Positions 12,901 to 25,805 of a stretch of DNA of 64,000 bases are shown piece after piece. Position numbers and translations under genes: made by a program. The notes beneath the pieces are model-generated. The model did no database searches and was not told the DNA's origin. It saw only the letters and a program-made list of their open reading frames with translations. The number at the start of each line of letters is the position of its first letter. The first letter of the stretch is position 1. Origin of the DNA: Cymodocea nodosa (taxonomy: Eukaryota > Streptophyta > Magnoliopsida > Alismatales > Cymodoceaceae); the NCBI GenBank assembly GCA_036874045.1, contig CM072341.1, positions 1,624,501 through 1,688,500 of the forward strand, given 5' to 3'.

Positions 12901-15900
12901 ATACATGGTTAAATAATTTATAAAAACATCTTTCTTGTACAAGAGGCATAAGAATGTTCAATTACAGTTTGATCAAATTTGAAAACTTGCAAATAAAGGT
13001 GTGCATATGTGCTTTTAGAAGTTTTACCTGAAGAAATAGACCCATCGAATTTGAAAGAGTATCTGAAGCAAGGTTTTCACACCCTGAGGCATAGAAGAGC
13101 TTTGACAACCCTAATCCTACTAGTCCAGCTACATAATGACAGTATTCATCATAGTCATCAACTGTTTCTACCTAAAACATAGGATAAAAAACTGTCAACA
13201 TAAATGCAAAGAGAATCACTTATATTTGAGACAATGCAAAAGTACTTTGGCATCTGAAGAACCATAGAAAGAAAGCACCCCATGAAAGTCAAGACAGAGG
13301 TTTAAGCATAAACACTGATGGAAGCCTTTCTTAGTGGTTTGATTGAAAATATAGCATACAAAGGTTCCACTCAAACAACAAAAAGTACCAACTATGATTA
13401 ATGCATTTCACATGTAACTGCATGTTTGTCATGGAAAATCATAACCCGTAAAGATAAGATGTGCATGGTATCCTATTATGAGCATAGATTGAACAGCACC
13501 CGTGGTAAGAAATCTGTTGCCTTTGGGCATGTGTTGCTAACTTTACACGGGTAGCAAATTTTATATTGGTGATTCAAGAATGTGTGGTCAAATTGTGCTA
13601 GAATGCTCTATTTAGATATTGGTAAAGCTTTATCTTGTTTGCATCTTTACGTTCTCACAAGCACATCGAAGTGTGGATTTTGGGCCCCTAGATTAGGGCA
13701 GATAATATTTCTTGGGGCACAATATTTCAAATGGAACCCACACTTTACTCAAAGAAGTGAAAGAACTTCCTCCACATAATTATGAAACATGACTGGCACA
13801 AGGAAGTACTAGAGAGAGTAATGAACAACTTTTGAGGCATGGAACATTAAAGCAATTCAAATTCATATCTATTTCATTAAATTTAGAAGCTCACAAAACT
13901 CAATATTAGGATTCAAACTGAGACTTTCAGATACAGGAATTGATTACTAGCAACAAATTTTGCTTGAATTGCAGTACCTCATCTGTAATCAACTGACAAC
14001 ATAGAGATTAACTCTCAAAGAAACAATATTTTTTGAAAAAAGAACTGTATGATTATAGTTACAAACCTCCTTGCATATAAACTTTGCCATTCCTGCACCC
14101 ATTCTTTTTGTGATGTCCTCAATTGCTTCTTGATAACTGAAATCCATCATGCAGCTGAATACAACTTAGCTAACTATTCAGAATCATTGAACCATAAGGT
14201 AGACAAGACCAGAAACAATAGATGATATGCTAGCATGAATGCACAAAATGAACAATCATAGAAAAGGAACTAACCCTTTTTTAAGCTCCAAGAAAGCATT
14301 GGAAACATGATGAAACTCATCCATCAGAACTTTGTAGTCCTTTGTACCACCTATTTTAGGGAAAAATCAGTTCAAAACTCACAAAAGAATACAAGATTTA
14401 AAAAAATCATGTTGCTGACATAAATGATGAAGATATGACATATTATACTATGTACATCAGAAGCTACCAAATTTGAGGTAAGAAAATTCCTGTTTTGAGT
14501 GAACAGAAATCATATGTAAACTTATACAGCAATAAGCATCCTAAATTCCTAAGCCATATTACACATTTCCATTTCCCCGCAAGTTTATTGCATCTGACGC
14601 AAACATTAAGAGAAAGAAACCACCTCTATATCAACACATTTTAATTTTAATTTTTATGCTAAGATCTCTATTGGAATGGTTCCTTGAGGAAACACAATCA
14701 AGAGTTAAATGTATACAACTTATTTTATTGTTCAAGTTAGTGTCTTCATAGAATTAGAGGACACAAATGCCAACTCAAAGTAAAACATGACAGTAACAAA
14801 ATAATAATAATGTGGTTACTTGTTAAAGGAAAGTAGTAGAAGTTTCAAAGAAAACTTACATGAGAAATGCCAGTTGGGATCATAAATATGACGATGAAAA
14901 GAATGTAAAATAGGCAGCTTGACAACAGATGGAATGCTAGTATCATCCTCTGTGGATAGAAATTAAAGAAAGGATTAGCAAATATTTGATCAACAAAAAT
15001 GATTGTCTTTCTAAGTGTGATTAAACATAATGGCATATATTGATAATTAAGGTTTATCATGAAAATGAAAACCAACTGTAAGGAAAAAATCAAAGTTGCT
15101 CACCTTTCAACTTTAGAGAAAGAATGCCTTGCTGACCTCTTTCAAAATAACTTTTTACCAATTTCATCCAAAAGTTACTCATTCCACATTTCACTAAAAA
15201 CTATTGGCATAGGGAATTTTGCTGATAATATAAAACCATCTGTTTTTTATTGCAAAGTGGACATCAAATATACAGTAGATCAGTTTTTCCTACCTCATAG
15301 TTCTCCAGTTTAGGGAAGTAACATTTACACTTTTTTTTTTGAGGGTTCAGAAGAAATCATATAAAAGAAGGGAATCAGTGTAAAACAAAATTAGCCAGGA
15401 TAAGGAAGAACAGGTTCCAAAGACCAAAAAAAAACAAAAAAGGACAATAGAAAAGAGTAGGGGAAATGAAGTAAAGAAAAAGAAAAAGAAAAACAGTATA
15501 TAGTAATCCATATTAAATATCCACTGCCATGCCTACCCAACCAACCAATAATTCATCAAATGTTGATGATTCTAAAGAAAGCAAGTGCCTTCTCGAGAAA
15601 ATATGGGTCGTATGGGTGCATTACCACACATGTTTCATTAGTCTAGTTGAATCATCACCTTATGTTAGTTATTCAATGACTATTCACTAGACAAACAAAA
15701 TGTTGCAAATCAGAATGTCATCCAGGAGATTTTTTTTGACAATAATGTCATCTAAGAGGAGGTTAGTTCATCATGATAAGTGGTATGTAGCAACTGGGAA
15801 ATTGGATCGATGAGGTGGATGGATAATAATCAATATGCGACGAAAAGACCTGCCAATAATATCACAGCAACAATAGATAAAAATTGAAGTCATGCAAACC

Positions 15901-16558
15901 GACCTACAGTATCAAGTCCTCTGAGAACCAGATAGAAAACGCAGACCTGAAACAATAAAAAGTTTATAGATTAGAATAAGCTGCCGGTAATTATTATTGC
16001 ATCATAAGATGATAGTGATTGAGAACGAAAAAGAAAGTTCAGAACACGTATCTCCATTACATGAAGCTACGGAAAATGATCATATAGAGAAGGAATAAAT
16101 CATCAAGGTTAACAGTGCAATGATAGCGTATAAGAAATTATTAAAAAATGACCAATCCAACGCATACGCAAATTGCGCTTCACGGTAATAATATCCCGAA
16201 TTTTTCTAGGAAATCAAGAAATTCTCGAGGGACAATTTTTGCTCTGGTTCAAGAACGCGAACACTGCAGAGATATCAGCAAATCAGGAGGAAAACGACCA
16301 AAGTTCACAGAAACCACAGCATTTCCAGCGGGGAAGTGAACGGAGATCCGAAGCGGGAGGGAAGGACGGAACTACCGCGTTCCTGAGCTCTGGGTGCAGT
16401 TGCTGAATGACGACGGCGAAGCTACGGGAGACCTTCTGGAGCATTCTGTAGGAGAAATTCCAGTGCGGCTCCGGGGGGATCTGCTTCTTGATCTTCATCA
16501 CGGCGAGCTTCAGCTTCAGCAACGGCAGCAGATCCTCCGCGTGATCCAGCATCCCCAT
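9933..16558 (-). CDS. SQS: Squalene synthase (farnesyl-diphosphate farnesyltransferase), 13 exons, 404 residues
   Basis: Exons in transcript order: 16,558-16,376; 15,946-15,904; 14,949-14,860; 14,350-14,275; 14,136-14,067; 13,171-13,028; 12,890-12,786; 12,550-12,404; 12,256-12,181; 12,025-11,937; 10,274-10,183; 10,108-10,063; 9,986-9,933. All introns read GT..AG and every phase fits. The enzyme joins two farnesyl diphosphates and reduces presqualene diphosphate with NADPH to squalene, the first committed step to sterols and triterpenes, on the ER face. The first Asp-rich motif DTVED is at residues 73-77 and the second, DYLED, at 209-213. [13 protein letters not shown] and the block MGLFLQKTNII are typical of plants. 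The last exon encodes a hydrophobic anchor (about 388-401), so the protein is full length (family about 400-415). The start is MGMLDH at 16,558; an ATG two codons later is possible. The terminal exons are the least certain part. Confidence 0.95.
11045..11410 (+). mobile_element. RTE-type LINE fragment, endonuclease region
   Basis: The plus strand reads, with many breaks, like the start of the apurinic endonuclease domain of plant RTE LINEs: a stretch ending [14 protein letters not shown], then NILCL.ETQW. Further on, traces correspond to the family's NGVGI.DKSLK and to a block like SAYAPQ. It lies in squalene synthase intron 10, antisense to that gene. It is strongly decayed, and no reverse transcriptase follows it here. 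Confidence 0.7.
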
Positions 16559-16641
16559 CACCGCCCGCCCACCGCAGGCACGCACGCCAGAGGGAACAAA
16601 TATAGAAAATCCGACGAAGAGGGAGAGCGACAAGACACCCT

Positions 16642-16652
16642 GGGGGGGGGGG
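16642..16652 (+). other. Run of 11 G before the squalene synthase start
   Basis: Eleven G, then T and GGGG, lie 84-94 bp upstream of the squalene synthase start codon. In the transcript this would be a C-run in the 5' leader. It is length-prone in sequencing and may be variable. Confidence 0.8.
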
Positions 16653-16672
16653 TGGGGTTTTGTCGGGAATAT

Positions 16673-16681
16673 CTTTATATA
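16673..16681 (-). promoter_or_regulatory. Probable TATA box of squalene synthase
   Basis: On the minus strand the text reads TATATAAAG about 115 bp upstream of the chosen start codon, a normal plant TATA spacing for a leader of roughly 85 nt. The surrounding DNA is AT-rich, so a chance match cannot be excluded. Confidence 0.5.
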
Positions 16682-16689
16682 ATTTAAAA

Positions 16690-17820
16690 TATCACGATTA
16701 TTCCACTTTAAAATTTATTAACTGATACGTCGATTTAAAATTTTTTAATCACACACATTCATGTATCAAAGTGGTGAGATTCATTAAATTCTCGTCGTTC
16801 TAAATTATCAGGTGAAACTTCAAATTTTCAGGTTTTTTTTTTGTCACTTACTGTATCATGTAATTTAAAAGTTAAAAAAAATTTCTTAAAATTTTAAGAT
16901 TTGTACCATAAGAATCTTAATTTTTTTACATATAAAATTAAAAATTCCAAACTTTCAAACTTCTGTCCATGCTAAAACTAAAGTTAGATAAGAACTATCA
17001 TTATTTAATTGATTATTTTATTATTTAAAATTAATTATATTTGAAGTTAATATATTAATATAATATATTATTTTATTTAATTAAAGTATTATATTATTTT
17101 AATTATTACTTTATATAATATGTTATTGTTTTAATTAAAATTACTTTGTATATACTTTAATATAATTAAAGTATATTAGTATAATATATTATTTTATTAT
17201 TGTTAATATTATTTAATTTAATTTTATGATATTAAAATCACAAATATTTTTATTTAATTAATATTATTATTTTATTATATAATATTATATGATTATTTAA
17301 TATACAATATTAAAATTTCAATAACTATATAATTTTCTTAATTTTTCGTCAATGACACAAATACTTTCAAATTTTAGTTCATACTTTCTAATTCTTAATT
17401 TTTCTAACTTTTTATTCCTGATTTTCTATTTTTTGACTTTTTTAATTTTCTAAGTGGCATAAACAAACTCCTAAAAAGTTAGAAATCAAAAATTTAAGAA
17501 ATTTTTCATAACTTTTTAGAATTTGTATAACTTTTCTACCTATAAAAGACCAAAAATTTCAATTTTTTAGATTTTCCCATATTTGAAAGTTAAGAAATTG
17601 TACGAACTTCAAGGTATTTGCAATAAATATATTATAAAAATCTAATTTTAAAATTTATAACTACAAATGCATGGTGACTATCATAGATAGCATGTGAGTA
17701 TAGGTTGATACACAACGAACTTGTTTAAAGTAAAATTTGAAATCTTGTAAATTCAAATGCTCCTAATCCTTTAACATTTTCCAAAAAAAAATTAAAGAAA
17801 TGCGAAATGAAATTCAATGT
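16690..17820. repeat. AT-rich intergenic DNA with a MITE-like end
   Basis: Mostly long A/T runs. At 17,345-17,475 a block reading roughly 'TCAATGACACAAATAC ... TTTTCTAAGTGGCATAAACAAACTCC' recurs at 20,645-20,765, and more weakly at 21,700-21,795. Its end resembles the reverse of the terminus near 630 and the right end near 42,050. These look like termini of one MITE-like family. No gene is seen. Confidence 0.45.
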
Positions 17821-20330
17821 TATCTAAATATGTGTTCTAATAATTTTTAGTAGTTTAACCTATCATTATCAAGTGAAAATCATTAATAAAAGTGAAGCAA
17901 ACTCAGATCATTCGATTAATACAAAGAGAGATTAAAGAAAATAAAAGAACCACTAGAACTATCTTGCCCAAAAATCATTGAAATTAAGTTTAACTCTACA
18001 CCATTTTTACTTTCATACTACTAGATAATAAATTCACTAAAAATACAAGGAATAAAGGATCATCAAGATACAAAATAATAATAGTGATTTCAAGGAAAAA
18101 CTCTTATTTAAGTGCTACCAACTATTATATTATCAAAAGAGTGCAAAACAATCTAGGTGATTATTGAATTGTGCACTACCAGAAGAAAGATTATATCTCC
18201 TTAAATTCTTCATGAAAACCAACAAAATCATAATCGTAGAAAGATAAGTCAATAATTGACTTTTACAAAACTAGATTTCATTAAGTATAGCTCGTGAAAC
18301 GCATTCTTCTTTAAAATACAAAATCTAACATCTAGAATAGAAAGCAAGGCGATTGCATCTTTGATTTCAAAATTCAAAAACTCTAATCAAATCATTCCAA
18401 AAAATTCCACAAATGCCATAATATGAATCTACACAAAAAACCATTCAAAATAGCATCAAAAAATACTCAAAAACTCTACTGAAAACTTGACTTTCGAATG
18501 AGTTAAATTTCACTCAATTAACTCAACGAACTAAGTTTGTTGAGTTACTAGCTAACTCAACAGACCTAAGCTTAAGTTTATAGACCTAGTTCTTAAGTTT
18601 ATGGACTAGGGGTTTAAGTTTATAAACTTGGGACTTAAGTTTACGGACCTAATCCTAAGTTTACGGACCAAAGACTTAAGTTTACAAACCTAAGGCTCAA
18701 GTTTACGGATCTGGTCCTTAAGTTTACGGACCTAAGACTAACTCAATGGACATTGTTTGTCAAGTTACGAATAACTCAACAAACCTAGGCATAACTCCAA
18801 AGAAACTCTTGCATGATCTTACATTGAACTATGATACTTATTTACCATGAATCTACTCCTAAAACACATCTAATACATCCATTCACCACTATGTACAAGA
18901 TCAAGATTCATTTCTATACATTTCTAAGAATAAATGAAATGAAAATAAAAGGGTTAATTCAGTTAGTCACGTACACTAATAACCTATATACAAGTATTTA
19001 CAATATTAACAATGCTCATCCATTTTCAAATATAAATTTCATTAAACTTGAAAAGTAAAGTTTCAACGTTAAGATAAAGACATTAATATTACTAACTACC
19101 CTATTAATATAAAAATACACAAACATGAGATATAAAGTCACACATACAAACACATAACATCACAACATACAAACACAATCAAAACGTATGCAAACATAAA
19201 TAATCTTCATTCCTCATATTGGTACCTAAAGCTTAGCCAACAAATACCTAAAATTCATTAAAGATGTTGTCCAAGCCTTCTCCATGTACTACTATTAGGC
19301 TATCACTACCAAGAATCATCACTAAAGTAGGGAGGCTTCACATGAATTTGAAAATGCAATGTTAGTGCCACCGAATGACTTTCAACTGCAGTCCATTCCT
19401 TACAAGAAAGGAGTAGCTATAATAGTGTTCTTCTCTTCTCACGAGTGTGCAAACCTTCTCCATGTTGTTGCCTTAGCATCAATGATGTCACTAAAGATTG
19501 GAGCTCTTCAAGGAAGAGGAGGAAGCTCGGCTAAAATGGGTGCTCCACGAATTTATGTCAAGAGTATCTTCTCCACGTCATCATTGAAGATGGGAAGGTA
19601 GTGGGAAACTCAAACTGCAACCATGAATGTTTTCTTCTTTGTGCTAGGGTTGGAAGGAGTGAAAAGATCAAGAGAGAGTGAATTCTATCAGATGTTGGGC
19701 TTTTTAGGAGAGAGAAATGACTGACGATTTATTGTTAGGAATGGCTAGAAAATGTGGTTGAGGTGGAAGAAAAGAGGTCGATAGTGTTGAAGTTGTAGTT
19801 GGTCATTTACTCAATTCTCAAAATATCCATGTCATCTCTTTTGATTTTACTTTAGAACCAAATATCTTAAAATAAGTTAATAATCAAATATTAGATATAA
19901 TAAAAATTATCTAAATAAACTAAATCAATAATCATCTAATGCATAATCAAAATGTGCTTCCAAACATTAAGTATAAAACATGTGGTTCAATTTATGCATT
20001 TAAATATATTTAAACTTAAATAATATACATAAATATTAAAAATGCATTACATGTAATTTTTTATAATATCTTCAATATTTTCACGTTATAATCATAATAT
20101 ACATGAATAATGACATATAGAATAACACAAATTGACATTGTATAGAGAGCAACATAGGAATTGTCTTTGTTTTCGTTTTTCGCATTGTCTCGTAGTCCTA
20201 TTGTACTTTGCATTTCTTGTCCTTAAAGTGTTGAAGTAATACAAGTATTGATCTCAATTATATGTCACCTTCAACTCTCACTTCATCGTCTTACCTCAAG
20301 TGATTTCACTCAATGAAAATAATAGGAAAA
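17821..20330. repeat. LTR-like repeat, unclassified
   Basis: About 2.5 kb has wording typical of plant LTRs and leaders: GTTGAGTTA / TAACTCAAC motifs, runs of 'taagtttacggacct', and at 19,260-19,830 a less AT-rich part with 'cttctccatgt' and 'ctagggttgga' phrases. Open frames in it (e.g. 19,359-19,601) look non-coding. No termini or target duplication could be set, so limits are approximate. It is probably an old solo LTR or several fragments. Confidence 0.35.
18562..18755 (+). repeat. Degenerate tandem repeat, about 21 bp unit
   Basis: Roughly eight or nine units share the core TAAGTTTACGGACCT with a variable 5-8 bp spacer; the later units are the cleanest. It lies within the LTR-like block. 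A related core, GTAAGTTTACGGAACCTCGT, occurs in three 32 bp units near 33,838-33,930, in another LTR. Confidence 0.75.
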
Positions 20331-23300
20331 TAGAAAAATAAGAATGTAAATAATGAAATTTAAATAATAAAGATTATATTAAAATACATTACAAAAAATT
20401 ATATTTAAAATAAATAAATATGTAACAAATTATATTATGAATATGCTTACAATTTACTTCTATTTCAATATCTTTGATTTATGTTTTTTAAAAATTATGT
20501 TCATAAATAATTAAAATAATTGATTTGTGATTTTCATATCTAAATCACAAAAAGAATAAGAGATAATGTCTAATTAATTTATTTTTAATTTTAAGTGTGT
20601 ATGATAAGTAAATTAAGAAAAAAATTTCAACATTTATATAATTGTTTTAATTTTCCATTGATGGCGCAAACACCTTTAAAATTTACTTTTTTGACTTTTT
20701 GATTTTTCTGACTTTTCATTTCTTAATTTTCTTAATTTTCTATGTGGCACAAATAGATCATTAAGGTAATTGTGAAAAAAATATGAATATTATATTTAAA
20801 ATAAATATTTATAAAGGAAAAAATATATCTATTTGTTTTAAATATAATCAATTTACAGATTTAAAGGTAATGTATCTAAATTATAAAATAAATAACTATA
20901 GTATTTTTTCTTGTAAGTGCTTATAACCAAACTTATTTTCTTATTTTTTATTAATATTACTCTTAACGAAGCTAAGAGAGTATTTGTTTCGTAGAAACTA
21001 TGCCACCGTTATCATCGTATGGTTATAATGTCGAAGAGTTGCTCCAAAAGTTACAATAGATAAATCTACTTGTTCTCGTATCGCTTTTAAAATGAATATT
21101 TGTGAACAATGTATAAAGTAGTACCACGTTAAATTTTGAATTTTAAAAAGAAATGAAATTCCGAATTATAATGTAAATAAAAGAATGTAAAAGATTTTGA
21201 ATTTGCGATCCCCGTAAATATTTGGTTACAAGCACAATTACTGATATTATTAATAAAGTTTAATTTAAATCACGTGACTAAAACTTTTGTCCTTGCAAAA
21301 GACTACAGCTGTAGGAGTAAATGACGAACACAGTAATTTTTCAATTTGTTATATGGAAAGTCTAAAAAAAATTAAAAAATGAATAAAAAGTTTGAAATTT
21401 AATTTTAAATTTTTTATATAAATATTAAGATTTTTTTAAACTTCTCATCGTTTGGAAAGTCTTACGGAAAGTGTAATATGATTTTAAATAAACAAAAATA
21501 AAATTTAATATTAATAGTTTATGTATATGTATTTAATTTATGTATTTTTATTAATATTAATAATTTATTAATATTTAATATTTGTATTTGATGTTAAAGT
21601 TAAATTTTATTGATATTAATATTTTATTTTAAAAAATAAAAATCTTTGATTCATTTTTATTTTAAATTTTTAACTTTTCCTTAACATACATAAATAATTC
21701 ATTTTTGTCTTGACTTTTTATACTTTCTATTTCTTAAATTTTCTTTTATTTTTTAAAATTTTTTTTGTTACGTATAAATAACTCTAGATGTTACATTTCT
21801 TTTCTTCAACTTTATGAGTTTGTTGTTGTTATAGCCATTGCTTTAGGTTGATTTTTTATGTTTTATTTTTATTTTTTTTAAAACATTAAGAAAGGGCTTG
21901 TGTACTTAGAATTCTTTATAATTGAATATGATAGAAATGAATTCTAAAAAAAACTAATACTTGTACAGTTGAAATTAGAAACCTAATAGATATAAAAGGG
22001 CATCTTAAAGGGGAAAGGGGGGGGGGGGGGCGCATCACCCATTTAATAGAGATGGTACTTTTCTACGAGTGTTGCTCATCTCTATATTCTACTCTAGCTT
22101 CATTTGCTCATCTCTAGATTCATTTATCATCAATAAAACTCTAAACCCTTCTCCATTCTTCTATTGTCTCTTCCATGATGTTATAAATAGTCATTTGTTA
22201 GCCTATGATTACAATCTTAGCCTTAAGGATTGATTATTATAGAATGAATTAAGGTAGTTAGTGGTGTCTTAAACTATTACTTTGTTGTTTGGTGTGGTTT
22301 AATTTAAGAACGTTCCACTCTTTTGAATGGCCCTGTCAAGCCCATTTTAATATATAAGGATCAATTTTGTATATTATAAAAAAATCAAGGTGTCGTACAA
22401 GATAATAAAGACATAAATGTAGAAGAGAAACTTACAATATTCCTAATTATAGTTGGATAAAATCAATAATATAGAATAATAAGAGATCATTTTATCAATT
22501 TACTTAGACTATTAGTACTTTTTTTTATGAAATATTGAATGCAAGTTTAAAATTGAGTCATATACTTTTAATAAAACTTTATTCAAGTAATTCATTTAGA
22601 ATTGAAAATAATCTCAATGTGTATTTGCATTTCAAGGTATCTTTTTTTTTAACAAGGACTTATTCTTAGATTTCATTATTATGATGTAATTCTATCATTT
22701 TTAATGTTTTTCCATATTTTAATATTATATTAGTATTATTGATGATGTACATGTCAAAACAATTGTTACTAGTAATGAAATTGCAAGATTTAGAAATAAA
22801 AAAGAATGAGTTATTACAAAATGTATCAATAACTTGTAAATGTGATATAAAATTTGTTTATATTCTTAGAGAATAAAAATGATCACTTATTAATGCATGA
22901 ATTTTTCAAAATGTAATGACTTTGTTGTTCCACTAGGTACACTTTGTATGTTTATGAATTAAATATTATTTTCACATGATCAAATATATCCTGTGATGTT
23001 AACATTTGGTTAAAATTGTAAATATGAAAGTTTTACTAGGTGAAAGACACATTTACCTATTTCAATGTATTAAATATTACCTTAATGACTACAATGTTAA
23101 TTGATTTCTCATCAAAGTAATAAAAATTTTTAATTACAAACATTCATAACTGAGAATGATAATCCAATATTCATTGAGAATAATAAAACATCATTTTGTA
23201 ATATCATGGAGTTACATGATATTCTTTTTAAAATTTAAGCAAAAACTATATTAATTTACTTTTTACTTCATAATTTCATTTATAAAGTAAATAAAGTAGA

Positions 23301-24757
23301 TTTACTTGAACATCTTGAAAAAGAATTATAAGAAGGCAAAGTTGTTAATGAATTAGAAATTTATTAAAAAGAGGAAGGCGAATCAAAAATTTCAAACACT
23401 ATTAGCAGCACTCAAAAAAGAAGGAAATAAGTAATAGATTCAATGTGTGATGTTCAAAATTCATGATATAAATTGATTTGAACACATTTTTACATGATTC
23501 AGGTTTCATCATTACATAATTATAAATTTTACAATATTATTGATTTACTTATTCACATTAATATAAGGTAAATATTTATATTACTCTCTTATATGTACAT
23601 ATATATGCATATTTTTAATTTTGTTATATTTCTATTGGTGCATAAACATATACATTTTCATTTCTAATATATTTCAAAAATTTATAGTCTAACGAATTTC
23701 AAGAATTCAATACTTACAAATTTATTTTTAACTAATTATAGGTGCACAAATGAACCACAAATCTTTGTTGATATTTGTCCATAAATTTGTAATTATAGTA
23801 TTTAATTATAATTATCTCTTTTAATAATATATATATACATTAGAACATATTTTGCAAACATTAAAATATTGGTGAACGGAAATTATTAAAAACTGAAAAG
23901 AATTATATTAAAATAAATTGTAAACATTTACGGATAAAAATATTAAAGTTATTATTTATATATATTAACTTAAAATTGATAAAAATTATATTTTAAATAA
24001 ATAGATGTTTTTCTTTTTTAGGTATTTATTTTAAATGTAATTTTTATTATTGGTGTACCTAAATTATAAAATAAATATCTAAAATATTTTTAACTAAGTG
24101 ATTGGTTATAAAGTAGTATTTCTCTTGATGCAAGCAGAAGAATTTAATTATAAGTACGGATCTGAAAATTTAAATTTACATGATAAAAAATGTTTACCGT
24201 TACTAAAATAATAAAATACACCGTGACAAGTCATTAAAATACTTGTCAGTGAATTAAACGTGGTTTATTTTATTAGTGAGCGGATCTTCAGAACAGCGGA
24301 AGTCAACTTTCCTTGGAAGGTGAGGGAGGGAAAAGGAAAAGGAAAAGGAAAATTGAAAAAAAATAAAAAAAATTGAATGAGAGGATAAAATATTTAATTT
24401 ATAAAAATATCTCTCTAAACACTCATATTTTTTTATAATAAATGTCTAATTTTAATCTTCAATCTCATTAATATTATTCATTATCCTTACTTATTTCTGA
24501 TTTATGATTCTTACTTACTTTTGTTTATTATTTGTATAAATCACATAATCCTTGTATATACGTCGCTTATAAATATTGTAAATTGTAACTTACCAACGTC
24601 GATGTTTTTCTTATGAATTATGTATATAATATATTAAAATTAAATTTAATATATAATTTTAAACACGTGTAAAAGTGTTGAGATATCTTGCAGTCTTTTT
24701 TTTGTTAATGATATGATTAATGCTTGTGCGTTGGTTTGACTTATTGCCACCTCTGAC
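20331..24757. other. Long AT-rich intergenic stretch
   Basis: No gene, RNA gene or clear element is visible in about 4.4 kb. Points of note: a run of 14 G at 22,017-22,030; the MITE-like block at 20,645-20,765; and an 'aaaagg' repeat at 24,333-24,352. The rest is A/T runs with no open frame worth calling. Confidence 0.5.
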
Positions 24758-24782
24758 CTCTCTCTCTCTCTCTCTCTCTCTC
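24758..24782 (+). promoter_or_regulatory. CT dinucleotide repeat upstream of MLO
   Basis: About 12 CT repeats lie 1.05 kb before the MLO start codon, at the border where AT-rich DNA gives way to GC-richer sequence. Such CT/GA tracts are common in plant core promoters and 5' leaders and bind BPC-type GAGA factors. Here that role is inferred from position only. Confidence 0.5.
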
Positions 24783-25805
24783 TGTTTCCCTTCCCGTGAG
24801 ATCACATGAACATCTCTTTCGTTCTCTCTGGCTCCTCATTGTCACTCACAACGGGTACTGGTGCACATCGGTGTCACCCACAGAACCCGGGGAGTTCCAG
24901 GATCTTCCTTTTCCCCTAAACTCGTCGGTGTCTTCTTCTTCCCTCCTCTTTGATCGCTGCTACTGTCGACATTGCCCTCTCTTGTCGGTCCCATCCACCG
25001 CCAACACCAGAGGAGGTTCAAGGAGGTACGGTACCATATTCCTACCATTGTTTAGACTCTGTTCACATGGTAGAGGTTTCTTAATGCCTTTCCTTGTTTG
25101 GGTTTTTCTCTGAGTGTGTGTGTGCTGTTACGTGCTGGAAGCCAACGAGATAATAGTTGGCGTGTCGAGAATGGTCAGTGAGGAGGCGAGGAAGAAAGCA
25201 AGGGTTTTTGGATTGTGGTCCGCGCGGTCTTGAAGAGACTTGATTTTCCAACTTTTTTTTTCTGGGGCTGGGTCTAGTGAAAGTAGCGGCGCTCTTTTGC
25301 TTGTGGTGGTCGAGTTTTATAGTCTACTTTTGGTGGTGGAGGGTTGGTGTGGTGGTCATTCTTGTGTGAGGTGGAGGTTTACATTTGTGCAAGAACACAG
25401 GAATGTAAGTTGTAATCTTCAAACTTTCTGGGAGAGTTGGCTTGCTGATTTTTGAAGAAAACGTTGTCCTGTTGGTAGAGATTTGTATTTTCATCTGATC
25501 AAACAACACGAGTCGAGGTGGAAAAATTTTCTCTTCTGTTTGGAGTCGAGAGAAGTAGAAAAAATAGTTGGGTTGGGAGCAAAAAGTAGAGAATGTTGTC
25601 GCATTGACAAGTTTTTTCCATGTTGTTGTTTGATACAGCAAAAGCTTGTGTCCTTCTTTACGAGAGGCTACCATTGTGACAGAATAATAAAGGTGGTGAA
25701 GAGTGACAAGAAGAGGAGGAAGGTCTACTCGTTGTAGTTCTTGAGCTTGGAAGGTGATCTATAAGGAAAGGAGAGTTCGGCTGGTGGTGGACAGAGTCTG
25801 GAGAG
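24783..25805 (+). promoter_or_regulatory. Likely promoter and 5' leader of MLO
   Basis: About 1 kb of moderately GC-rich DNA between the CT repeat and the start codon. It contains several open frames (e.g. 24,796-25,113) with no recognisable protein and many upstream ATGs, so either transcription starts late in this stretch or part of it is a 5' UTR intron. A donor-like GGAGGTACGG lies near 25,021. No clear TATA box was found. Confidence 0.4.

Noticed and set aside
22017-22030. G-run as a G-quadruplex regulatory element
   Set aside because: A single homopolymer far from any gene; no separate G-tracts of regular spacing.
24796-25113. Open frame of 105 codons upstream of MLO
   Set aside because: No recognisable motifs, low-complexity Ser/Leu-rich peptide; better explained as promoter or leader sequence.
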